From Deltaproteobacteria bacterium UBA5205 (GTDB taxonomy: Bacteria > Desulfobacterota > Syntrophorhabdia > Syntrophorhabdales > Syntrophorhabdaceae), in NCBI GenBank assembly GCA_002412715.1, contig DHVP01000036.1, positions 1 through 64,000 on the forward strand: a stretch of 64,000 bases of DNA, given 5' to 3'. The position numbers and the translations under genes are program-made. The notes beneath the pieces were generated by a model. That model made no database searches. It saw only the letters and a program-made list of their open reading frames with translations, and was not told the DNA's origin. How positions within the stretch are numbered: position 1 is the first letter of the stretch; each line of letters begins with the position of its first letter. Below are positions 1 to 8,449 of this stretch, in pieces.

Positions 1-2
1 TG

Positions 3-806
3 GCCGAGCTGGTCAAGATCGACCCGAAATCGATCGGCGTGGGCCAATATCAGCATGATGTAGACCAGTTTGCGTTGAAAAGGAGCCTCGACGACGTGGT
101 CATGAGCTGCGTCAATGCCGTCGGGGTGGAGATCAACACGGCAAGCACCCAGCTTCTGGGCTATGTGTCCGGCCTCGGCCCGTCGCTCGCGAAGGCCATC
201 GTGGCCTATCGAAGCGAAAACGGCCCTTTCCGTTCGAGAAAGGAATTTAAGAAAGTGCCCCGGCTGGGACCGAAGGCCTTCGAACAGTCTGCGGGATTCT
301 TACGGATTCGGGGTTCGTCAAACCCTCTCGACGCCAGCGCCGTCCATCCCGAGAGCTACCCGGTGGTCGAAGCCATGGCGGCGGATACAGGCCGCAGCGT
401 CACGGACCTCATGGCCGACGAAGGCTTAAGGAAAAAGATCGATCTCAGGAATTATGTTTCGGAAACAGTGGGCCTGCCCACCCTGACGGACATCATGGCT
501 GAACTTGCCAAGCCGGGAAGGGACCCCCGGGAGCAGTTCCATGCATTTTCCTTTGCAGAGGGTATAGAAAAAATGGAGGACCTTCGGCGGGGCATGAGGC
601 TTCCCGGGATCGTTACAAACATCACAGCCTTCGGGGCTTTTGTCGATATCGGCGTTCATCAGGACGGCCTTGTCCACGTGAGTCAGCTTGCGAACAGATT
701 CGTGAAGAATGCCGGTGATGTGGTGAAAGTCCATCAGCAGGTGATGGTGACCGTGATATCGGTAGACCTCACACGCAAGCGCATTTCACTTTCCCTGAAA
801 GAGTGA
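3..806 (+). CDS. tex: Tex-family RNA-binding transcription accessory protein, C-terminal part
   Basis: The reading frame is open from base 3, so the gene begins upstream of the window and only its last 267 codons are seen. The first visible residues (KIDPKSIGVGQYQHDV) are a strongly conserved stretch of Tex. A helix-hairpin-helix region follows (LLGYVSGLGPSLAKAIV, then VPRLGPKAFEQ), and an S1 RNA-binding domain closes the protein (PGIVTNITAFGAFVDIGVHQDGLVHVSQL region). Tex proteins are cytoplasmic nucleic-acid binders of about 750-800 residues, linked to transcription and RNA turnover. The next gene, about 200 bases downstream, has its own leader, so Tex seems to end its transcription unit. 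Family assignment is secure; the cellular role in this organism is inferred. Confidence 0.95.
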   Translation, partial: AELVKIDPKSIGVGQYQHDVDQFALKRSLDDVVMSCVNAVGVEINTASTQLLGYVSGLGPSLAKAIVAYRSENGPFRSRKEFKKVPRLGPKAFEQSAGFLRIRGSSNPLDASAVHPESYPVVEAMAADTGRSVTDLMADEGLRKKIDLRNYVSETVGLPTLTDIMAELAKPGRDPREQFHAFSFAEGIEKMEDLRRGMRLPGIVTNITAFGAFVDIGVHQDGLVHVSQLANRFVKNAGDVVKVHQQVMVTVISVDLTRKRISLSLKE

Positions 807-897
807 AGCTGTCCAACCGGGAAAAACGTGGAACCGGAAGGCAATTCAGCTCTCTCACCATTGAAACGGGTGATTATTTGATGTAATCTTTGCTATG

Positions 898-970
898 GTC
901 ATCGGCGAGCTCATTCCGTGAGACATGCCGATGACTGATAATTTTTGAGTAAACGGTGCATGGTGCACCG
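898..970. repeat. Two inverted repeats in the leader before the RcnB/CigR-like gene
   Basis: Two perfect short inverted repeats sit in the 200-base gap after tex. GTCATCGGC (898-906) pairs with GCCGATGAC (927-935), and CGGTGCA (954-960) pairs with TGCACCG (964-970) around a 3-base centre. They lie 36-110 bases upstream of the next start codon, so they could be an operator or leader hairpins. No regulator can be named from sequence. Confidence 0.4.
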
Positions 971-1005
971 GAGCAGAAACATGTGTAACGAATCGCGAGG
1001 AGGGA

Positions 1006-1587
1006 ATGATGAAGGTGATATCTTCGAGGAACGGTCTCGCACTGGTTTTTATGGTTTTCATGCTCACGGTGGTTCTTGCGGCAGGTCCGGCATTAGCCGA
1101 AAAGCCTCCCTGGGCAGGCGGCAAGGATAAGGCGCAGAAATCGAAAGGGTCCGGGAAGCACGATGTCAAAGGAGACCACGACGACAGGGGTGCACCCGGA
1201 AAAGACGGATGGAAAGACGACCGCAAGGGGTCCTATGATAAAGAGAAAAAACCTCGCGAAAAGGGACATTACTTTAATGAACAGCAGCGCGTTTACATTA
1301 ATGACTATTATGCTGCCCAGTATAGAAAGGGGCACTGCCCGCCGGGTCTTGCAAAGAAGCACAATGGCTGCATGCCTCCTGGTCAGGCAAAGAAATGGAC
1401 GCTCGGCCGGCCGTTGCCGAGAGGGGTCATATTTTACGACCTTCCGCCGAGCGTGCTCGTCCAGTTGGGACCGCCGCCGTCGCACCATCGCTTTGTCCGC
1501 GTAGCGCAGGATATCCTCCTTATCGCGGTAGGTACGGGTATGGTGGTGGATGCAATCGACAATCTGAGCTGGGAGTTCAGTCACTAA
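1006..1587 (+). CDS. RcnB/CigR-like secreted basic protein
   Basis: A protein of 193 residues that starts with a clear signal peptide: a hydrophobic core of about 17 residues, then an Ala-x-Ala site near residue 31. The middle (about 32-90) is a low-complexity Lys/Asp/Gly-rich linker. The C-terminal part carries the PPGLAKKxNGCxPPGQAKKW motif typical of the RcnB/CigR-like periplasmic family, followed by a short hydrophobic stretch and an ending of about 25 residues. RcnB in E. coli affects nickel/cobalt homeostasis and CigR is a Salmonella inner-membrane protein; neither role can be transferred here. A strong GAGGAGGG ribosome site lies just upstream; ATG at 1006 or 1009 are both possible. 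The gene seems monocistronic, with a hairpin downstream. Confidence 0.75.
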   Translation: MMKVISSRNGLALVFMVFMLTVVLAAGPALAEKPPWAGGKDKAQKSKGSGKHDVKGDHDDRGAPGKDGWKDDRKGSYDKEKKPREKGHYFNEQQRVYINDYYAAQYRKGHCPPGLAKKHNGCMPPGQAKKWTLGRPLPRGVIFYDLPPSVLVQLGPPPSHHRFVRVAQDILLIAVGTGMVVDAIDNLSWEFSH

Positions 1588-1617
1588 TCCCAGGGCAATT
1601 GTGCCGACGTTCCCGGA

Positions 1618-1693
1618 TTCCAGGGTTTCAGAAAAAGGGAAAGCCTTTCCCATGGCTGTGAACCCTGGAACTTTGAAACTTTTGTATTTTTTT
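1618..1693 (+). terminator. Nested hairpin with T-rich tail after the RcnB/CigR-like gene
   Basis: TTCCAGGGTT (1618-1627) pairs perfectly with AACCCTGGAA (1661-1670). Inside this arm lies a second perfect hairpin, GGGAAA-GCC-TTTCCC (1637-1651). A T-run follows at 1687-1693, about 17 bases after the stem, further away than in a textbook terminator. It may end the upstream gene or act as a cruciform or leader element. Confidence 0.5.
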
Positions 1694-1702
1694 GGAAAGG
1701 TG

Positions 1703-1708
1703 TATAAT
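1703..1708 (+). promoter_or_regulatory. Perfect TATAAT -10 candidate before the coiled-coil gene
   Basis: A consensus TATAAT lies about 117 bases upstream of the 1825 start. No convincing -35 box is present at 16-18 bases; TTGTAT at 1682-1687 is only 15 bases away. The promoter call is therefore tentative. Confidence 0.35.
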
Positions 1709-1824
1709 ATTCGTACGGTCGATATATACTATTTACCGGGCAGCTAACTCGCTGGATCGGCCGGCGCGGATGAAATCAACCTTTGATTTCCGAAATACAG
1801 CGAACGAATGCTAAAGGAGCTGAG

Positions 1825-2115
1825 ATGTCCACCGTTGCAGAGTTCATCGAATTAAGAGAGAGCATTGAGGCTCTCGCCGGACAGATCGTTCTGTCCGTTA
1901 AGGATAAAGCAGTTCAGGATTCACAACAGCGCCTTGAGGAAGCAAACAAACAGCTTGAAGTCCTTAAATCAATGGTTGCCAATGATGTTCAGGTGATTGT
2001 TGCCGAGCGTCTTTCCAGGCAATTGACAGGCCTTTCAGAGAAAGTCGAGACCATGGCGGCTAAAAAGCCTGTAAGAAAGACGGTTGTCAGAAAGAAACCG
2101 GTAAAGACGGACTAA
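1825..2115 (+). CDS. Small coiled-coil protein with lysine-rich tail
   Basis: I do not recognise this 96-residue protein. Residues 1-75 are rich in Glu, Gln, Leu and Ala in a heptad-like pattern, predicting a helical coiled coil. The last 20 residues are basic (repeated KKP/VRK units), like tails that bind nucleic acid or polyanions. Phasin-like granule proteins and small nucleoid proteins are both conceivable; nothing decides between them. The start was chosen at ATG 1825 because AAAGGAG lies just before it; an in-frame upstream ATG-like start at 1783 has no ribosome site. It is transcribed alone and converges on the ankyrin gene. Confidence 0.65.
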   Translation: MSTVAEFIELRESIEALAGQIVLSVKDKAVQDSQQRLEEANKQLEVLKSMVANDVQVIVAERLSRQLTGLSEKVETMAAKKPVRKTVVRKKPVKTD

Positions 2116-2261
2116 AGTCTTTTCCCGATACGAATCCGCGATACACATACTAACCAGACGCACCCCACACCCATACCCCGAGCCCCTTACCCATGAGACT
2201 CGCGTTTCCGGTTTCATGTGGATCCATGGAAGAAAGCCTGAAGGATGACGAAAGGAGTCGA

Positions 2262-2834
2262 TCATTCGGCGGGCAGGTTCTTGCCGGCGTCCTGGGACAG
2301 TATTAGCTTTCGCACCCCATGACCGTACCGGAAAAATGCCCCGACAATCTGTCCTCTCTCTGTCTTCTCGGCGCTTAGCGCCGCCGCATAGTCGACAGCC
2401 ACGGAGCCATATTCGTCGGCGATTTCCGGATCGGCCCCTTTCGACAAAAGCAGATTGACGGTTTCGAGGGACCCGCTTCTGCATGCCCAGTTGAGAGGAG
2501 TGCGCCCCGATCTGTCCTGGGCGTTGATGTCCGCCGAATACTTCAAGAGGATGAATGAAACCCGCGCGTGTCCGAGGCGGCAGGCGACATGCAGCGGAGT
2601 CTCCTCCCATGTGTTCCTTGCGTCCACGTCTGCGTTATGCTCCAGGAGGAGCCGGACGGCCCCGGGATTGGGGTTGAAAGAAGCGCAGTGAAGGAGGGTA
2701 TTGAGATCGCTGGTTCTGACGTTAACATCCCCCGTGGTCTCAATAAAATTCTTCAGATCCTGAATCGCATTCGTCGTGGCAACACGGAAGACCAGCCTGT
2801 CGTCCGGCGCATTCTGTCGTGAGGGCATCTGCAT
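2262..2834 (-). CDS. Ankyrin-repeat protein
   Basis: About 190 residues forming four to five ankyrin repeats, with the recurring pattern of TPLHxA, a second helix ending in LLLxxGAD or similar, and a beta-hairpin turn. The units NTLLHCASFNPNPGAVRLLL, TPLHVACRLGHARVSFILL and TPLNWACRSGSLETVNLLL are plain. There is no signal peptide or catalytic domain, so it is probably a cytoplasmic protein-binding scaffold whose partner is unknown. The ATG at 2834 is preceded by AGGA, whereas the longer form starting at 2864 has no ribosome site. The gene is divergent from the MBL hydrolase gene at 3064. Confidence 0.8.
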   Translation of the reverse strand: MQMPSRQNAPDDRLVFRVATTNAIQDLKNFIETTGDVNVRTSDLNTLLHCASFNPNPGAVRLLLEHNADVDARNTWEETPLHVACRLGHARVSFILLKYSADINAQDRSGRTPLNWACRSGSLETVNLLLSKGADPEIADEYGSVAVDYAAALSAEKTERGQIVGAFFRYGHGVRKLILSQDAGKNLPAE

Positions 2835-2962
2835 GTTTCCTGTAGGTTCGGGCCGCGCTGGCATGTTGTGCCGGACCGCGATTATCTGTGTATGAGAAAG
2901 TCTACACTATTTGGCTCTATGGTGCAACAGTGCAATACAATAGCCCGCGGTCGCGCACAGGG

Positions 2963-2974
2963 CCTTCCGGAAGG
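2963..2974. repeat. 12-base perfect palindrome in a divergent intergenic region
   Basis: CCTTCCGGAAGG is its own reverse complement and lies between the divergent ankyrin and MBL genes, about 25 bases upstream of the candidate -35 box for the MBL gene. That is a plausible position for a dimeric regulator to bind; no regulator is known. Confidence 0.35.
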
Positions 2975-2998
2975 AAAATCTTTTTCGCTGTTTTTTTG

Positions 2999-3028
2999 TT
3001 GATAAATTGTTTTGGCGGATAGTAGCAT
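2999..3028 (+). promoter_or_regulatory. Candidate sigma-70 promoter for the MBL hydrolase
   Basis: TTGATA (2999-3004), an 18-base spacer and TAGCAT (3023-3028). The start codon at 3064 lies 36 bases downstream of the -10 box. Confidence 0.4.
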
Positions 3029-3063
3029 ACCGCAGGCTTGCCGGGTGAGCCAGCGAGGAAAGC

Positions 3064-4038
3064 GTGAAAGTGACTGATGTTCATCCTATCAGCATCCCAA
3101 TACCGTATGCATCGGGCAGCATGAACGTCTATTTTTGGGAAAGGCCGGTGCCGACATTGCTGGACGTCCCTCCCGACGGGGGTAGCTATTACTCGCATCT
3201 CGAGAGCGCACTGGAGAAGCTGGGGTACCGCCTGTCCACAGACATAGAGAGAATCGTCGTTACGCATCCTCATTTCGATCATTTCGGCATTGCGGGTTTG
3301 ATTGCGGGCCAGAGTGGTGCCGAGATTTGGGCCTTCAAGGGTGCCGCCGGATACCTGGAGAGCTTTCCCGAAGAAGCTAGGAAGGATTTCAGGTACTACG
3401 CATCTCTTCTTGAAGACGCCGGCGTACCGGGAACCGGAATGGAATACCTGGAGGAGTTTTTCCAGGTCTTTCTGCAGTCAGCCAGCAAAGCCAGGGTCTC
3501 ACGCTGTCTGGAAGAGGGCGATGAGATAGAATTGGGTTCCACGGTATATAGGGTTGTTCATGTCCCGGGGCATACTCCGTGGTGCTTCATGGTGTACGAC
3601 GCCGACAGGCAGATCGCGTTTACGGGTGATTTTCTCATAAAAGATATCACCTCGAACGCCCTTCACCAGAGACCGGCGGAGTACCCGAAGGGATACAGGA
3701 GCCTTCGAAGTTATATTGAATCTCTGAAGAAGGCGCGGGCCCTCGGTCTGGCAGAAGCGTATTCCGGCCATGGCGAAGCGATCTCAGATGTTCCCCAAAG
3801 GATCGAAGGTATACTCGCATCCATCGAAAGCAGAAAAAACCTGATCCTTTCCATTCTGGAAGAGAGAGGTCATTGCACTCCCTTTCGGATTGTAAAGGAT
3901 CTCTTTCAGGACCTTCCCGATTGGCAGATCCTCCTGGGAGTATCCGAGGTGATCGGCCATCTGGAAGTACTTGAAGAGAAAAAGATAGTGCAAAGAAAAC
4001 CCGGACCGCCCTTCATGTTTTCCCTGTGCGGGCGTTGA
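3064..4038 (+). CDS. Metallo-beta-lactamase-fold hydrolase with C-terminal winged helix
   Basis: A protein of 324 residues. The zinc motif HxHxDH is complete (H68, H70, D72, H73), and later ligands fit HVPGHTPW, TGDFL and the YSGHGE segment near residue 238. The last 70 or so residues look like the small winged-helix domain found behind the MBL core in LACTB2-type proteins. Members of this group act as ribonucleases or thioester hydrolases, and the substrate here cannot be told. The GTG start at 3064 is preceded by a GAGGAAAG ribosome site. No signal peptide, so cytoplasmic. The next 500 bases hold no gene, so it appears to be a single-gene unit. Confidence 0.85.
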   Translation: MKVTDVHPISIPIPYASGSMNVYFWERPVPTLLDVPPDGGSYYSHLESALEKLGYRLSTDIERIVVTHPHFDHFGIAGLIAGQSGAEIWAFKGAAGYLESFPEEARKDFRYYASLLEDAGVPGTGMEYLEEFFQVFLQSASKARVSRCLEEGDEIELGSTVYRVVHVPGHTPWCFMVYDADRQIAFTGDFLIKDITSNALHQRPAEYPKGYRSLRSYIESLKKARALGLAEAYSGHGEAISDVPQRIEGILASIESRKNLILSILEERGHCTPFRIVKDLFQDLPDWQILLGVSEVIGHLEVLEEKKIVQRKPGPPFMFSLCGR

Positions 4039-4257
4039 CTAAATTCCGTCCGCCCCCTCTTTCCTTTCCATTTCATCCCGCCGCCCGAGAAGATGAACTT
4101 GATCGGCACCCTGGGCTCAAGGCAGCAAAAAGAAGAGAGAACGAAAGGAATAAAAGACTGTCTCACGTTTATCCCGTAACAAACGGGGCCCGTTCGTCGC
4201 CTTAAGGCTCCTCTCTGGAGGCATAAAAGAGAGCATAACGAGGAAGACAAAGACCCT

Positions 4258-4289
4258 CCCGGGAATTTCAGTATTCTCAAATTCCCGGG
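4258..4289. repeat. Perfect 11-base-stem hairpin
   Basis: CCCGGGAATTT (4258-4268) and AAATTCCCGGG (4279-4289) are perfectly complementary around a 10-base loop. It lies inside the inverted-repeat-bounded block and has no T-run, so it is not a standard terminator. Confidence 0.6.
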
Positions 4290-4298
4290 AATCTTCGA

Positions 4299-4313
4299 TC
4301 CCGCTACGCGGGA
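4299..4313. repeat. Short hairpin TCCCGC-TAC-GCGGGA
   Basis: A 6-base perfect stem with a 3-base loop, ten bases after the 11-base hairpin at 4258-4289 in the same gene-free block. Confidence 0.45.
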
Positions 4314-4546
4314 AAATAAAGAACCTGATATTTTGCTCAGACCTGTACCACAATGATGACCACCACCCCCGAAGATCAATAGTGAATCCCCGCCGAAGGC
4401 GTGCAAAATGCGGCCTGATCCCGTCTTTCCAGGGATCTGGACGCAATTCTTTTAAGGCTTCCTCCCCACCCTTTCTTCTGTGCCTCCAACGAACCCCCCA
4501 AGGGGTGAAGCGGGCGTGAGACAGTCCTTTGCTGGTTCTTTTGTTC

Positions 4547-7500
4547 TTAATCGAATTCGATTTTGTAGTAGATGACGGCGCTGCTTTGGTTGCCCATTGT
4601 GCTTTCGACGTCCAGGCGCCGGGTTAGGCTGTATCGAAGACCGAAGAGATTCTCACCGGTGTAGATCGAGCGGCCGTAGCTGATATAGAGTTCCGGTGAG
4701 AGGTACTTGCCGATCTTGACGATCGACTGGGAAAGATCTCCGCCTGTCGATTCGACATCGATGACGTCCAGTCCCAGCTGCTTTTGGATGGTGGATGACT
4801 TGCCGGATGTGAGGAGCGCGCTGGCGGCCCGGGCGAGAAGGGCGGTATCAGCCTGGCCGGATGTACCTCGTGGTCTGCCGAGAACGATGTAGCTCAGGAT
4901 GTCCATATCCGGCATGGCAGGTTCGGAGTAAAGGCTGACGAGCGGTGATGCCGGTGTTCCCGTGACGAGGACGCCCGCGGATACATCGCTTACCGTGCGC
5001 AAGGCCAGAACGTCGAGAGTTGCCTGATTGACGGGGCCCCCGCCGAAGGCGATACGCCCCCTTCTGACATCCAGCTTGACGCCGTAGGTATCGAACTTAC
5101 CTTTCACTGTGGAAATGTTGCCGATCGCCCTGATGTCGTTCGGGTCCTTCATGGTAACGGTGACCTTGCCCCTTAATCCTGTGTCGATGCCGTATGCCTT
5201 TACCATCACCTTGTCGCCGAGTTCAACAGTGATCGCAACGTCAATTGCGAAGGGGAGGACCTGCTTCGGTTTCTTCTGCCTGCCCTGGATCACGACATCG
5301 GGGCTTGGCTTGACGAGGTTCTCTTTCTTGTCTTCACGGATGAGGGCTTCGGGTATGAGAAGTGAGCCTCTGACCGAGATTTTCTGCGCGTCACCGGTCA
5401 CTGTAAGCTGCGGGCTTACCGCTGCCTGGAGTTCGGGGAGATCCACAGCCTGGAAGCGCTCGCCTTTTATGGTTCCCTCGAGGGTCCTGATCCGCAGGTT
5501 CTCGTGTTGCACCACCCCGCTGCCCCCGATATACCCTGACCCGGAGCGGGCAAGGAAGGAGGCTATATTTATTCGGTTATTGTTGAAAATGACCTCTGCG
5601 CTTACATCTTTGAGACGGATGCCCGCAGGCGGCAGGTAGGCGCTTGCCCCCTTCAGGGTGAGCCGGCCGTTAAGCCGAGGATTTGCAAAGGTTCCTCCCG
5701 CTGTGAGGTCAAAGTCGATCTGCCCGCCGGTTTCCTGGGCAAGGCCCGGAAAGAGCGCGGCAAGAAGTCCCTTTTCCTGCATCGCACCCCTGACTGAGAT
5801 CAGCGTGGGGCTCTTGCTGTCCAGTGTAAGGGGGAGCTTCGCGGCAACCGGGACCTGGAATGAGGCCTCGGCATGACCGTATTGGCCCAGTGCCAGGTTT
5901 ACTTTTCCTTTTAGTGACGTGTCCTTCCATGTCCACTCGACAGCGGTCTGCCTGATCGGCGCCGTGATCTCGCCCTGGTCGCTCTGCCAGGAGAAGGTAC
6001 CATCCGATATGCCTGTCTTCCCCGTGAGGTCGAACCGGTTGCCGGGCAGGAGGTTCCCCGCGATCTCTCCCGACAGTCGTCCCTTGAGATGCACGGCATC
6101 GGGGAGCATCGGCTGCAGCATGCTGATATCGAGGGTCTTCCAGGCTGTCTGAAAGGCCCCCTGATCGGGCAGGGAAAAGGCGGCGGGCCGCCTGGAAGAG
6201 ATTTTGGCGTTCATGTGTCCCTTATCTCCGAAGTCAATGTCGCAGGACGCAAGGAGCCCCGATCCGTCCCAGTTCACCTTGCCGTTCACACTGCTGACAT
6301 TCACCTTCATCGACCCTTGCGAGAATACGCCTGATGCATCGACGTCGCCCGAGAGGGTCATACGTTTGCCGCTGAGCCATTGCACGCGGGACCTACCCGA
6401 TGTACGGCCTTCAATCTTTGATTGTCCGATCAGCCTGTTGGCTCGTGCAAGGTTAACCTGCCGCCATTGCGCGGCGGCAAAGCCGACCATGGGTTCCGGG
6501 GTGATGTCGGCGCTTATGTCGATCCTTTCCCCGGCTGCACTCGTGAGGGCAAAGGGCGAAAGGGACATCCGTTTTTTTGAGATATGGACCGTTGACGGTC
6601 CCGCAAGGTCCCACCGGCCGAAAGGGGCCTGGCTTCCTGACACCTTCTGGATTGTTCCCTGCCAGGCCTCATCGGCATATTTCCCTTGCGCCAGGGCGTC
6701 TATCCTGTCCTTGTCGAAGGTAACGGCAAAAGCGATCCTGTGGTCGCCTGTCGTGCCATCGACCTTAAGGCTGACCGTGTCTGTCCGGAAGGTGTCGTAG
6801 GATGCGTTCCGGGCGGTGGCGTCAACGGCAACGGTGCCTTTGTACCCCTCGGGCATCTGCACAACAGCGTTGAAAGATGAGACCCTGAACCGGTCATAGG
6901 AAATGTTGTTTCCCCGTGCCGTGATGACGCCCGCCGGTTCGTTTTTCAGCCAGCGCGCCCATCCGTTCGCGAAAAGGCTCCCCGTTGCGCCCGGCAGGAG
7001 CTTCGAGGCGTCGTCGATCCGTACTTCATAGGACAGGCGCTGCTGCACCGTGCCGCTGGCCGTGGCGGCAAATCCATTCCCTCTTGCGGTCAATGCGTTG
7101 ATCTTTATGGTTTCGTCGCGGAAGGAGGCGTCAAGATCAGCGGATATGGCCCGCTTCTGAAACCGGCTTTCCTTGAGGGCGGCCACAACGGAGCCTTCCA
7201 TGGGCTGGTTTTCAGGTAATTGGAGCTTGCCTTTCGCTTCGAAATTCAGGTTTCCCTCTAGGTCCGGCTTGATCCTGGCGGGATCCAGGTTTTTTCCGGT
7301 AAAGCTGGCTGACAACGTCATGTCCCGTGCCCGCGATATGCCGATGTGCCCGAGGACTGTGCCGCCAAGCAGCCTCGCTTCAAGATCCTTAAGCTCAATG
7401 AGTTCGCTGTCGCCGCGAAGGTCTCCTTTGAGTGCAATCTCCTTCCAGGATGTTCCAAGGTTTTTGAGATCGACTGTTCCTGTGAAGTCCTCCATGGTTC

Positions 7501-8449
7501 CGGCGATGGTGATGTTCCCCGAGAGGTCCGTGCCCGTCGGGACTTCGGGCGCAAGGTCAAGTCCGGTGAACTTTGCCGCGAAGGTGAACGCCGGTTTGTT
7601 TCCCGAAAGATCCAGCGTCCCGGCTGCCTCAACGCTCCCTTTTCCGGTTTGTTTTGTAAGCTTTGCCTCGCTCAGCCGGAGGGTGTGACGGGTGACGGCG
7701 AGTCTGCATTGAAGGCTGTAACGCTCCTGTGCTCCGGAGGCGGCCTTAACCACCAGGGGCCCGGCGATCTGTTCTTCGCCTTTCGACGCCGGGAGCCTGG
7801 CGTCAAGGAGTATGGTATCGATACCGGCCGCGCTTTTTTGGAGAGTCATCGTGAGGCGTGCGCGCAGGGCGGGCCGTGAGAGGTTGGTCATTACGGAACC
7901 CGTCACCCTGCCGTACGCGGTTTTCGCGTCCACGCCGGTCAGGGAGAGTATGCCCCGATCCCACAGGATAGTTGCTGAAATACCGTCGACGCTCACAGGT
8001 TCACCGCCGGACTTCATGTACTTCACCTTGCTGACACTGAGCTCATTGACCCAGCCTTCCAGCATGGTGAGCCATTTCGGGACGGTGGGCAGCAAGAGGT
8101 CGACAGGCTTGTCTTCGGGGGGTTTGCTGTCCGTGACGGATACATTGTGGATGCGAAGCTTGATGATCGCCAGTTTTCCGGTGATGAGGTAAAGGGGCTG
8201 CCATGTGAGGTCCGCGGTATCGACGGCCACCTCGAGGTCCGTGAGGTGCAGTCTTAATCCTTCCACGTGGAGAGAATATCCTATCCGGCCGGTTACCTCT
8301 TTCATCTCAACAGTGCCGGGAAGAACGCGTGCTATCCCCTTGAGCAGGAAGGATGTGCCTGTGACGGTGTAGATGGACCACAGGAACGATGCCGCGAATG
8401 CAAGGAACAGGAACAACAGTGCATACAGGACGAAGCGGCGCTTTCTCAT
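4547..8449 (-). CDS. tamB: Translocation and assembly module subunit TamB
   Basis: A protein of about 1300 residues, directly downstream of tamA. It starts with an uncleaved membrane anchor (residues about 5-27), then continues as the long repetitive beta-strand region of AsmA/TamB proteins, and ends with the conserved TamB C-terminal domain (last 350 or so residues, including DILSYIVLGRP and the ELYISYGRS region). TamB spans the periplasm from the inner membrane to TamA and is implicated in phospholipid transport and in assembly of some outer-membrane proteins. The start at 8449 was chosen because its ATG overlaps the tamA stop as ATGA, which couples translation. An in-frame extension upstream overlaps tamA and reads as a shadow. 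Usual TamB length is 1200-1500 residues. Confidence 0.9.
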   Translation of the reverse strand: MRKRRFVLYALLFLFLAFAASFLWSIYTVTGTSFLLKGIARVLPGTVEMKEVTGRIGYSLHVEGLRLHLTDLEVAVDTADLTWQPLYLITGKLAIIKLRIHNVSVTDSKPPEDKPVDLLLPTVPKWLTMLEGWVNELSVSKVKYMKSGGEPVSVDGISATILWDRGILSLTGVDAKTAYGRVTGSVMTNLSRPALRARLTMTLQKSAAGIDTILLDARLPASKGEEQIAGPLVVKAASGAQERYSLQCRLAVTRHTLRLSEAKLTKQTGKGSVEAAGTLDLSGNKPAFTFAAKFTGLDLAPEVPTGTDLSGNITIAGTMEDFTGTVDLKNLGTSWKEIALKGDLRGDSELIELKDLEARLLGGTVLGHIGISRARDMTLSASFTGKNLDPARIKPDLEGNLNFEAKGKLQLPENQPMEGSVVAALKESRFQKRAISADLDASFRDETIKINALTARGNGFAATASGTVQQRLSYEVRIDDASKLLPGATGSLFANGWARWLKNEPAGVITARGNNISYDRFRVSSFNAVVQMPEGYKGTVAVDATARNASYDTFRTDTVSLKVDGTTGDHRIAFAVTFDKDRIDALAQGKYADEAWQGTIQKVSGSQAPFGRWDLAGPSTVHISKKRMSLSPFALTSAAGERIDISADITPEPMVGFAAAQWRQVNLARANRLIGQSKIEGRTSGRSRVQWLSGKRMTLSGDVDASGVFSQGSMKVNVSSVNGKVNWDGSGLLASCDIDFGDKGHMNAKISSRRPAAFSLPDQGAFQTAWKTLDISMLQPMLPDAVHLKGRLSGEIAGNLLPGNRFDLTGKTGISDGTFSWQSDQGEITAPIRQTAVEWTWKDTSLKGKVNLALGQYGHAEASFQVPVAAKLPLTLDSKSPTLISVRGAMQEKGLLAALFPGLAQETGGQIDFDLTAGGTFANPRLNGRLTLKGASAYLPPAGIRLKDVSAEVIFNNNRINIASFLARSGSGYIGGSGVVQHENLRIRTLEGTIKGERFQAVDLPELQAAVSPQLTVTGDAQKISVRGSLLIPEALIREDKKENLVKPSPDVVIQGRQKKPKQVLPFAIDVAITVELGDKVMVKAYGIDTGLRGKVTVTMKDPNDIRAIGNISTVKGKFDTYGVKLDVRRGRIAFGGGPVNQATLDVLALRTVSDVSAGVLVTGTPASPLVSLYSEPAMPDMDILSYIVLGRPRGTSGQADTALLARAASALLTSGKSSTIQKQLGLDVIDVESTGGDLSQSIVKIGKYLSPELYISYGRSIYTGENLFGLRYSLTRRLDVESTMGNQSSAVIYYKIEFD

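Larger units (their letters stand above)
4153..4530. repeat. 378-base segment bounded by near-perfect 15/16-base inverted repeats
   Basis: AAAGACTGTCTCACG (4153-4167) matches the reverse complement of CGTGAGACAGTCCTTT (4515-4530) except for one extra base. The enclosed 350 bases have no open frame of note. Terminal inverted repeats around a short non-coding core are the layout of a miniature transposable element, but I see no flanking target duplication. A long-range terminator or RNA fold for the convergent genes is the alternative. Confidence 0.45.
4039..4546. other. Gene-free block of about 500 bases
   Basis: I see no convincing gene here: the open frames lack ribosome sites and have low-complexity or unlikely compositions. 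The block contains a pair of 15/16-base inverted repeats (4153-4167 and 4515-4530) and two internal hairpins, described separately. It separates the convergent MBL gene and tamB. Confidence 0.6.

Noticed and set aside
3906..4446. Minus-strand frames of 109 and 166 codons in the gene-free block
   Set aside because: They overlap the MBL gene end, cross hairpins and read as low-complexity; no start signals.
4547..8449. Long plus-strand frames opposite tamB
   Set aside because: High-GC shadow frames; no ribosome sites and no protein-like patterns.
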